Below, one piece after another: positions 54,604 to 64,000 of a DNA stretch of 64,000 nt. Under the pieces are notes generated by a model. That model saw nothing but the letters and a program-made list of their open reading frames with translations. It did not search any database and was not told where the DNA came from. Both the position numbers and the translations under genes were made by a program. The stretch is from Apiotrichum sp. Y4204. Lineage: Eukaryota; Basidiomycota; Tremellomycetes; Trichosporonales; Trichosporonaceae. Within the stretch, counting starts at the first letter, position 1. Every line of letters begins with the position of its first letter. Location of the stretch: positions 1 to 64,000 of the forward strand of contig JAMYHL010000109.1 in assembly GCA_025531455.1 (NCBI GenBank), given 5' to 3'.

Positions 54604-56019
54604 CGCGGAGCGGTGGGGCGACGAGGACATGAAGATAAAGAGTCCGAGAAGAAATAAACGGGTGCTAAGGATTCTGAGCACATCCCACAGTCTCTCTTTA
54701 TTTTCTTGAAAGCAACCCCTCTGACGCGTGCACTCGCCCCGTGGCGCTGGCGGCGGCGGTTTCGGGCCCATCGGGACGCCCGCGACAGTGTCACCTGCCC
54801 CCGTCGTGTGCTGTTCTTGCTGGACTGGGTCGCTGTCCGGTGCCCGGTGGCGTGTGTTGGTGATCAGGACGCCAGGAGGTGGCGGACATTACGCGTTGCG
54901 TCAGCACAAGGGGCGACTCGAGTCCCCGAGTTCAAGAGCTCGAGAGCGTAGCAGCGTAGGAGGCTGTGTGGTCCATGCGCATGTGTCCCGCGTGCGTGCC
55001 GTCGACCCCACTGGCGCCGCTGGAGATACTGCCTGTGCACTGCGGCTATGGACGCCTCCTACGCGATCAGGACGCCAGGAGCAGTCAGATCCTACACGGT
55101 GACGCGGTGACCATCGAGCTTCGAGTTTCGGGGCGAGCAATGTCCTGGGAGCTAAGGAGCAGATGGCCCGGGGTGCGCCTTGGCCCTTCGTCCGTTGCGG
55201 TCCAATGGCCCTGCGGCGTGCGTCCTCGGTTTTGTTGAATGCCTGCAATTCTGCGGGTCTTGGCATGTATGGTTTGGGTTCTGGGTTCCGCATTGCATGT
55301 CGCATCCTCCATGGCTCCAAAAAAAACTCTCTTATCTATGCCGCTCCCATCCACACTTTGTTAGCTTTTGACTGGGCCTGCAACGTTGAGCGCGTGTATA
55401 GCATGCAAGGATATAGGAAAAAGGGAGGTCGGAGATCGTCCACTGTGACGGGTGCCTGATTCCAGGAAGGTTTTTTTTAACGCCCAGGCCCTGAGCCCCT
55501 GAGCCCCCTGCGCCCCCTGGTGGCCCGTGCCCATGCACCATCAGCGTGGTACGGTGTCGTACTGTGGCAGACGAGACCCCCCACCTTGTCAACCAGATTG
55601 TCCGGACCCCTCGGACCCCTCTGTGGTGTCGCCGGTGTCTCTCCCCCTCTGCGCCCCACGAGCTGGTCCCCCAAGCGGCAAACCCAAACCACCCCCCTCT
55701 TCCTGTTATCGGCATGCGCTAGACCGCTACTCGACGCTAGAAAAAAGCTTGAATTGATGGTGATTCTATTTTGCCTTGGCACAGCAGGGACTTGCAATGC
55801 ATTCCTTTTGCCTCTGAAAGGAGGGCTGCACAGCACAAGCAGTCCTTGCCCTGGACATCCTGGATACTCTGAATTCCCTCTGTAAATGCTAATGGCATGC
55901 GTTGTGAATCTCAAACGTGGTCGCTGTGCGGCACAATCTGGGTCCATTTTGTGCTCAGTCGGTCGTCGTGCAACGCGCGTGTCAGGCCATCCCGTTGTCA
56001 CCGACCAGGAACAAGGACC

Positions 56020-57375
56020 CAAAAGGACCCTTCCCCTGTTGCCTGTTGCCCTCTGCCTTTTTCTCTCCCCTCTCTCTGCTTCTCCTCCTTTCCCCCTTCC
56101 GCCGTTCCTCAACTTCATTCTCCGTGTGTTGATCTGTGTGGGATCAGCACAGTTACAGTTCCGAACTTTTTTAGGTTGTTTTTTTTCTGCGTCGAGCGTC
56201 CCTCTTCCCACCCGTGTCCCCGGCTGTTCCCTCAGCTTGGCTCTCGTGGTCTGCCCTGGGTTTCTTGTGTGTATGTGTGTGTGTGTCGTCCAACAGCTGG
56301 GACACGGACAAGCAGCAGCACGACCGCGATTAGTACCGTCGCCGCCCTTTTTACCATTCTTCCGCGCCTGCCAACTGCTTCCTTTCACCCGCCCCTCCCC
56401 CCCGAACCCGTCGAGTACGAGCTACACAGATCTGCAATCCTTCCTTTCGGGCTCTCCTTCCTTGTCTGCCTATCTGTCTTCCCCCTTCGCCCCCCCCTCC
56501 ATTGCTCCCTTTCCTGCTCCTTCCCTCAATAGGGCTCTGTTCGTCCGCCTCCCGTCGCCCTCTTCTGTACTGGTCCGCACATTCGCACACACGCACACAC
56601 GCATACACACTCCACCGCACTCCGCCCCCGTCCGCCCGATTGGGTCCGTTTCGCCCGTTTCGTCCTACGTCCTTCCCCTCCACACACCATCTCCGCCGCC
56701 CCCCATTCCATCACTTGTCCCACCCTCACCGCTCTCTTGATCACCCACATCGCCGTCCACAGCCTCGCCGCACAGCCAGCCCCCATCCTGTCCTGTGCAC
56801 ATGTGCTGTTCGTCATCGGCCTCTCTCTAAAATCCCCTCATTCATTCCTCTTTTCTATCCCGCGGCGACTGGCTCCCTCGACGATAATCGATACCCCCCC
56901 TTCCCCCCCCACACACGAGATACGAGATTTTCGGACTCGACCCCTCCCTCTCATCTCATCTCTCTCTGCATATCCATCTAGCGCATAGCCGTGTCCGTGT
57001 CCGCTTAACCCACACCACACGACGCCCCCATCGTCGCATCACCGCATAGCCTATATCACCGCATCGCGATCCCGACAGTGTCCCTCCCAGACACAGTCAT
57101 TGGTGCACAAGATCGACATCGAGATCCCACCGCAATCCTTTCACCGACGGGCAGCATCGCCAGCGACGTCGCCGGCAGACACATCGCATTCCTCTTAAAA
57201 CCCCCGAGAGTTCGACGTTCCCATCTGCCCTCTCACCCCTACCACTATCTTCACCGCAGTTGATCTCACGCACTCTGCAACTCGCCGTCACAAGCCTTAG
57301 TTCCCTGCGCCCGCGGTAGCTCCTCGCGTCCCCTTCCCCCAGTCATCCACGTCCCAGACCCTCCGTCCGCCCAGT
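56020..57375 (+). promoter_or_regulatory. pyrimidine-rich promoter/leader of AGS1
   Basis: About 1.3 kb upstream of the AGS1 ATG is dominated by C and T on the coding strand (for example CTCTGCCTTTTTCTCTCCCC at about 56050), with GT and CA microsatellites (about 56270-56286 and 56587-56612). Long CT-rich leaders occur before large, strongly expressed fungal wall genes. Transcription may start far upstream; leader introns are possible but were not proven. Confidence 0.45.
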
Positions 57376-60300
57376 ATGCGGAGAGGGTCCAGCATGCCGT
57401 CTTCATCGTCATCCCGACACAGCAGCCCCCTGCGGAGAGCAGCACGGACACTCGTGGCGGCCGCCTGTGCCGTCGGCGTCGCGGCGCACGTCTACAACGA
57501 GACCCTAGACCCCTGGAACATCAACAAGAACAAAGGTATGTGGCTGCCGTCGGCGTCGCTGGCGGTCGTTTGCCGGAATCCCGAGATCGAGATCCTCGTC
57601 GCTGACATTCCCGCAGATGCTGCAGATAGTCTACACTACACCACGCCGCTCCGGGCAAACTACACTCCATCGCCTCAGAACTGGAGAGTACGTTCATCGG
57701 ACCTCGGCATCTCTTGCTCACACACAGGAACTTCCCACGTATACCCTCCTTGTCGATAAGTGGATCGACGGTGACCCGTCCAATAATGACTTTTTCAAGT
57801 ACATTTACGAGTATGACTGGCGTGAGACCCAGCTGCGAACAGGAGGCGACGCCGCCGGCCTGATGGACGACCGCGGTCTTGACTACCTGCTCTCGATGGG
57901 CTACAAGGCCATCTACATTGCGGGCACCAACTTTATCAACATGCCATGGCAGGCAGACGGTTACTCTGCGCTCGACTTTACCCTCCTCGAGCCACACTTT
58001 GGCGACCTCGAAATGTGGAACAAGTTTATGGACAAGGTGCACGCTCGCGGCATGTATATCATCTTCGACCTGACTGTCGGTACCATGGGCGACATGATTG
58101 GCTTCAAGGGGTGAGTGCTTGCTACCGACTGCACCTAACAGCAGACACCTCAACTCGTCGGCCGGCTTTACTACCAACGAGTATGAAGTGCAGTGGAAGT
58201 TGCCACTGTACACTCCCTGGGGCTTCACATCGTATCCCGACTTCAACTTTACCAACGAGTACAACGAGTCGTGCCAGTACCCGACCTTTTACCAAGACGA
58301 CGGCTCGATCATCGACCCCGGTCTGACTGGCTGCTACGCGTCGTCTTTTGACCAATATGGCGACATTGAGGCCTTTGGTGTTCACCCCGACTGGAAGCGT
58401 CAGCTCGCAAAGTTCGCGTCCGTGCAGGACCGTCTCCGTGAATGGCGCCCGGACGTACTCGAGCGCCTCAAGAAGTTTAGCTGCCTCTGTATCCAGGCGC
58501 TCGATATTGACGGCATCCGTATCGACAAGGCCACTCAGGTCACCGTCGACGCGCTCTCCGAATGGGCCAATGCGACACGTGCGTGCGCAACTTCGCTGGG
58601 AAAGGACAACTTCTTCATCCCCGGAGAAATCACTGGTGGTGACACGTTCGGCTCCATCTACCTCGGACGCGGCCGTACGCCGGGTATGCGCACCACCTAT
58701 CAGCAGGCTCTGGACCTGGTGCCGAGTGACAATGCCAAGTTCCTCCGCGAAGAGGGCCTCACCGCTCTCGACTCGTCGGCGTTCCACTACTCGGTCTACC
58801 GTAACCTGTGCCGCTTCCTCGGCCTCGACGGTCAGCTCACGGTGAACAGTGACATTCAGGTCGACTTTATCAACAGTTGGAACGAAATGCTCGTCAACAA
58901 CGACTTCCTAAACTCCGCCACGGGCGAGGTTGACCCCCGTCACATGTACGGTATCACCAACCAGGATGTGTTCCGCTGGCCCATGATGACCAACGGCACC
59001 CACCGTCAGCTCCTCGGCACCTTCGTCACCCATCTTGTTCTTCCCGGCATGCCGCTGGTTTGGTACGGCGAGGAGCAGGAACTTTACCTTCTCGACTCGA
59101 GCGCGGCCAACTATCTCTACGGTCGTCAGGCTATGGTTGCCAGTCAGGCGTGGAAGCGTCATGGTTGCTACCGTCTTGGTGCTACCCAGTACTTCAACCT
59201 CCCATATGACAAGGTTATGACGGGTTGCTACGACGACAACATGGAGCATGACCACTTTGACCCCACCGCTCCGCTCCGCCGCGCCATGCGCAACTTCAAC
59301 CATGCGCGTGCGTACTACCATTCCCTGCAGGATGGCTTCATGCTGGCCCGCATGAGCCAGTCAACCTGGATGGAGATGCTGCCAGGATCGGACCCAGTCC
59401 CGACAGAGCTCGGTCTTTGGTCCGCATCGCGACTCCCGTCCCCCAAGCAGCGCTCGACAGCAAACACCACCGGTTCCTTCTGGAGGCAGGACGGTGACGT
59501 CTCACAGGCCGTTTGGCTCCTCTACACCAATTTGAACGCCTCGCACTCGTTCGAGTACGACTGCGACGGTCCGAATGCTACCCTTGCCCCATACCCGGCT
59601 GGAACTGAGGTCCGCAACGCTCTCTACCCGTATGACACCATTACCCTCGCTTCCACCCCCATCTCCTTCTACAACGACAGCAGACCTCCCTACCGTGGCT
59701 GTATCCCGCGCCTGGACACCCAGCCGTTCGAGTTTAGGGTCTACGTTCCCCAAGAGGAGTGGAAGCCGATGCCCCCATCGCTTTCCGGCTTCAGCCTTGG
59801 TCACGACAGCCGCATCACACTGGACGGCGACACGATCGACTTTGAGCTCGAGTGGGACACAGAGATGGACTGCGTTAGCGTCGGCGAGGCCGTCTCGCTT
59901 TCCTACACCGGCGAGCCGGGCAAGTCGCCCACCATAGCTTCCAGCGGCTCTGATGCGTGTCTCACCATTAACGGCTCCGCGTACGATATGATCAGTGTCA
60001 CCCCCTCCCGCTGGCGCTGGAAGGGCCGCATCAGTGGTGCCGGCGAGGGTGTCTACCGCATCAACATTGCTGGCACCGCCGCGGCTCAGAATGGTAACAC
60101 CACCACAGGAGTAACTGATTACCTCCTGCTTCGTGTCGGCTCGAAGAACAACGTTGTTGCCTTCCCGCACGACGACTACGACAACTCGATCCTCTCAGTC
60201 AAGGACGGAAAGTACACCCTCACCCACAGGGCATGGGGTGCGGACAAGTGGCGCTACACTGCCAACTATGGCATGGACTGGTCCGACTGGTCTGACATGG

Positions 60301-63300
60301 AGGCAACGTCGACTCTGAATGCGACTGCCTTCAAGAACAATTGGTGGAAGGGCGACCACGTCATGGTCCAGTACTGGTCGCAGCTTCTTGGAAGTGCCGG
60401 CCATGTCATTCACGCCGACGCCAACTACAATGGCCATCAGCGTCGCTACCCCCAGCTTCTCCTCCGTGGCGCCTTCAATAACTGGGGATACGACCTGGGA
60501 CTAAACTCGAAACTCAAGCTCAAGGACGACGGTGTGTGGTCCATGCCTGTCATGAGCACCTGGCCCTCGTACTTCCAGCTCAACGTGTTCGACTTCGACG
60601 ACTACTTCTACGGCGACGCCGACGGCGATGGTGTCATTGACCGTCTGCCCCCCAACTCGCTGACCCCCAACTTCCTCAACGTGTCGACCCCTCCGCGCCC
60701 CTTCCTCGCCTGGGAGTTGCAGGTTGACGATAAGACTGGTCACTGGAACATTATGCCTATCGGGCACGAGATGGTGTCGATCATTGCGTTTTCGCTTCTC
60801 CTCGCCATCCCCATTCTCACTGCCCTCGGCGCCGCTGCCATCTTCCGCTACTCGTTCTACGCCATCAAGATCAACAAGTGGGGCCAGAAGCCGGCCAAGG
60901 AGTCGAGCTACTTCCCCATTGTTGGTGCGCACCACGAGAAGAAGGAGAAGAAGGACGCCGTCTCCGAAAAGGGCCACGGAATCATCAGCCACCACGAGAA
61001 GGTCAAGCCCAACGACCGCGTTATCGGCTGGCCCGAGGACCCGAACAAGCGCCGCAAGGTGCTTATCGCCACCCTCGAATATGAGATTACGGACTGGAAG
61101 CTCAAGGTCAAGATTGGTGGTCTCGGTGTCATGTCGTCGCTCATGGGCAAGGCCATGACGGATGTCGACCTCATTTGGGTCGTTCCCAAGGTGCAGGACA
61201 TTGACTACCCCATGGGCGAGTTTGCGGAACCGATCGAGGTTATCATCTTTGGCGAGCCGTATCTTATCGAGGTGGAGACCCACACTTTGGACAACATTAC
61301 GTGGGTCATCCTCGACTCGCCAGTCTTCCGCGCACAAACCAAGTCGGACCCGTACCCCCAGCGTATGGACGACCTCAGCTCGGCCATCTTCTACTCTACT
61401 TGGAACCAGGCCATTGCCGAGACAATCCGCCGTTACCCCGACATTGACATCTACCACATTAACGACTACCACGGAGCCCTCGCCCCGCTGTACCTCCTCC
61501 CGGACATCATGCCCGTCTGTCTCTCCTTGCATAACGCCGAATTCCAGGGTCTCTGGCCCCTGCGTACCAAGGACGAGATGAAGGAAGTCTGCGCGGCTTT
61601 CAACATCTCCAAGGACGTGTGCTCCAAGTATGTGCAGTTCGGTAACACCTTCAATTTGCTTCACGCCGCCGCCTCGTACATCTCGCACCACCAAAAGTCG
61701 GTCGGTGTCGCTGGTGTCTCGGACAAGTATGGAAAGCGCTCCTGGGCCCGTTACCCCGCGCTCTGGACCCTGCGCAACATCGACTCGCTTCCCAACCCGG
61801 ATCCCACCGACATTGCCGCGCTCGACGAGGGCGGTGTCGATGTTGACAAGATCCAGATCGACGCCGCCGCAGAGGCCAAACGTCCTGAGGACAAGCGCCA
61901 GGCACAGGAATGGGCAGGACTCAAGCAGGACCCCAAAGCGGATCTCTTCGTGTTCGTCGGTCGTTGGTCCAAGCAGAAGGGTGTCGATCTCATCGCCGAC
62001 GTCATGCCGGGTCTTCTGGAGAAGAAGTCCAACATCCAGCTCATCTGTGTCGGTCCTGTTATCGACCTGTATGGTCGCTTCGCTGCGGAGAAGCTTGCTC
62101 GTCTCATGGAAATGTACCCCGACCGCGTCTTCTCCAAGCCCGAGTTCACCACGCTGCCGCCATTCCTCTTCTCCGGTGCCGACTTTGCCCTGATTCCCTC
62201 GCGAGACGAACCGTTCGGCCTTGTGGCCGTCGAGTTCGGTCGTAAGGGTGCCCTCGGTGTCGGTTCGCGTCTCGGTGGTCTTGGTCTCATGCCCGGTTGG
62301 TGGTTCCCTGTCGAGTCGACCGGTACCCAGCACATGCTCTCGCAGCTCACCAAGACCATCAAGCTGGCCCTCAAGTCGACCGAGGAGGAGCGTGCAATTC
62401 TCCGTGCCCGTTCGGCTGTTCAGCGTTTCCCCGTCGTCGAATGGCGTCAGCGTCTCGAGGATTTCCAGCGCCGCAGTATCCAGATGTCGCGTTCCATGGC
62501 CGCGGACCGCGCCTGGGGCTACGAGCTTGCCGGCCAGCCCGGTGGTGTCGTCGCCGCTGCTTCCGGAGGCCCGCGTGCGTCAATGTATCTCAGCGACGCC
62601 AACGACTCGTCCACCTCGCTTAGCCAGTTCAACCGCCCCGGCACTCCCGATTCGCAAATGTCGGCACCCTCGTCTCCCAACCTTGGTGCCACTCAACGCA
62701 TGTCCACGATGTCTGACGTTCCCTCCGGCCGCGACTCACTGTCCCCCGGTGACTACCACAACCGCTTCGACAGCAAGAAGAACAACCGTGCGTCTGCCGA
62801 CTCGTTCTACGACGAGGACCCCAACAGTGCTGGCCTCTACCGTCGAGAGCCTCGCGCCCGTCCCAAGTTCTTCTCCGGCTACGAAGATGACCATTCGAGT
62901 GCAGTGTCGTCTGACCAGGACACTGGAACGTTTGCCCCATCGACCAGCGGCGTCACTACCGACGGCGGACCCGGCCAGACGTACGACAACTTCCTCGCTG
63001 CGGCCAACCGTCAGTTCGCCAAGAACACGGGCGGCAAGAACCAGCCCGACCCATTCATGGAACGCCGCATGAGCACAATGAGCGCCGACTCGAACTTTAC
63101 CCCCTCGCGTCCATTCACTGTTCACTCCCACGCCGGATCGTTTGACTCCCTTGGCTCCCTTGCCGAGGAGAAGAACCAGTCGCCGCTCAACAAGGCCATG
63201 GAGTCGTTCACCGACTCCGATGGTGAGGTTGCGCAATCGTTCGTCCAAAAGCTTCAGAGCCTCAGCGCCGGCAACTCAAAGGGTGACCTGTGTATCGAAA

Positions 63301-64000
63301 AGTTCCTCATGAAGAGCGAGAAGCAGTTCTTCAACGAGATGAAGAAGGAGAAGCTCACCGCCATGTCTGCTGCTCTCAGTGTCCGCTCTCGCGACTCGAT
63401 GTCTCCTGGCTCGTTCCTGCACCACTCGCCCCGCGGCTCGACGATCGACGGCTTCCGTCCCGACTCTCCCGTTGGGCAGTACTCGTCCATGTCTGGACAC
63501 AGCCATGTCGACGAATATGGCGGGGAGATCCTTCCCTTTGGAGAGGATGGGGAGAAGCCCATGACTCGTACTCAGGTGCTCATGGACCGGTCCATCGGTC
63601 AATGGCCCCTGTACACCATCGTTATCTCTCTCGGCCAGCTGCTTTCTGCGACGTCCTTCCAGCTTTCCCTTCTCGGCGGCAGCAACACGCAGACCGCCGT
63701 GGACCTGTACATCATCTGTGCCATCTTTGTTGTCGCTTCGCTCTTCTGGTACACGCTCTTCCGCATGCGCCCGTCGGTCTACGTCCTAACAATCCCTTGG
63801 CTCATGTTCGGTATTGCCTTCTTCCTCATTGGCTTCCCGTCGCTCCGTGGTGTCTTCCTGCCTCCCCGCAAGTGGCTCACCAAGGTCGCAACATGGTTCT
63901 ATGCCATCGCCTCTGCTGCCGGCTTCCTCTTCTTCGGCCTCAACTTTGGTGAAGAAGCAGGTGCTGCCACCGAGATCTGGATCCTGCGTGCCTGCATCGT
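57376..64000 (+). CDS. AGS1: cell-wall alpha-1,3-glucan synthase, C-terminus cut by window edge
   Basis: Makes alpha-1,3-glucan of the wall; in Cryptococcus this polymer anchors the capsule. Exons 57376-57535, 57617-57687, 57728-58110 and 58145-64000 (still open) give about 2156 visible residues of a usual ~2400. A signal/anchor helix is at about 22-36. An extracellular GH13 amylase-like domain spans roughly 80-600 with DGIRIDKATQ (Asp nucleophile, ~327) and PGEITGG (~365). A transmembrane helix is at about 1080-1105. The cytosolic GT5 glycogen-synthase-like domain (about 1173-1670) shows KIGGLGVM at its sugar-nucleotide loop and SRDEPFGLVAVEFGRKG. A Ser-rich linker and the multi-span C-terminus (from ~2023) follow. 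Tiny exons 1-3 hold the signal region, and exon 4 is very large. The start is the ATG that gives the signal helix and phase-correct exons. Confidence 0.96.

Larger units (their letters stand above)
51117..57375. other. 6.3-kb gene-free stretch before AGS1
   Basis: No supported gene. Left part (51.1-53.7 kb): short frames only, with many CGATCA/GATCAG words. A perfect palindrome is at 53773-53794 and the scaffold gap at 54438-54601. A 17-bp direct repeat starting GATCAGGACGCC occurs at 54862 and 55065. Right part (about 55.9-57.4 kb): strongly pyrimidine-rich leader of AGS1. Frames crossing the poly-G/poly-C or the pyrimidine tract are low complexity and were not called. Confidence 0.4.

Noticed and set aside
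54376..54794. Frames rich in Gly or Pro across the N gap
   Set aside because: They are produced by the poly-G/poly-C at the scaffold gap and run through unknown bases.
55886..56740. 284-codon frame upstream of AGS1
   Set aside because: Made of Ser/Pro/Leu/Phe from the pyrimidine-rich tract; no domain and no plausible start context. Best read as AGS1 leader.
60501..62333. 610-codon open frame antisense to AGS1
   Set aside because: It mirrors the high-GC third positions of AGS1 on the other strand, has no domain or signal and lies within a conserved enzyme domain.
1..64000. CRISPR array or intact transposon
   Set aside because: No regularly spaced near-identical repeats with unique spacers, and no transposase, reverse transcriptase or integrase motifs were seen; the organism is also a eukaryote.

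Overview
The window looks like a chromosome piece from a basidiomycete yeast. Evidence: compact GC-rich genes cut by many short introns (about 30-110 nt) with GTGAGT-type donors and a CTGAC branch motif a few bases before the AG, a full-length cell-wall alpha-1,3-glucan synthase, and a PDR-type ABC transporter. Intron style and the fungal set of proteins suggest Tremellomycetes, perhaps Trichosporonales; that placement is inference, since no rRNA or marker gene is present. No tRNA gene, rRNA, intact transposon or CRISPR array was found. I rebuilt exon structures by hand from splice motifs, reading phase and family conservation.

Layout. 1-636: the end of a Pro-Lys-Ser-Thr/Ala-repeat protein. 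3.8-5.3 kb: a WrbA/Pst2-type quinone reductase and a small Ala/Gly-rich protein. 5.7-15.7 kb: a dense housekeeping block with Elongator subunit Elp2, an ER CCDC47-family protein, ATP synthase subunit d, a PABPN1/Pab2-type RNA-binding protein, proteasome lid subunit Rpn9 and mitochondrial ribosomal protein uL10m. 16.0-17.6 kb: an unknown protein and a Cdc25/rhodanese-like phosphatase with very small exons. 19.5-26.3 kb: a divergent septin-like GTPase, a Tvp15/COPI-associated membrane protein, the GPN-loop GTPase Gpn3 and an unknown PPGG-motif protein. 27.4-32.5 kb: a secreted aspartic protease and a PTR2-type peptide transporter. 35.1-36.3 kb: an unusual GAPDH. 40.0-51.1 kb: a PDR ABC transporter, a possibly myristoylated small protein and condensin SMC2. 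57.4-64.0 kb: Ags1, cut by the window edge.

The genes are not a pathway cluster. Most are core functions: mitochondria (two genes), the ER/Golgi system, the nucleus, and tRNA/transcription support through Elp2 and Gpn3. Around them lie surface and transport functions (protease, peptide uptake, drug efflux, wall glucan). Four long gene-free stretches (0.6-3.8, 32.5-35.1, 36.3-40.0 and 51.1-57.4 kb) carry the odd non-coding structures: an array of TTTTAC/GTAAAA hexamers with a tRNA-like hairpin, a degenerate repeat family, a perfect palindrome, and a scaffold gap flanked by poly-G and poly-C.

The most striking biology is in splicing. Two genes (the quinone reductase and GAPDH) appear to have start codons split by an intron. 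Others carry micro-exons of 12-22 nt. Several introns have a CTGACAG motif whose first AG seems too close to the branch point to be used.
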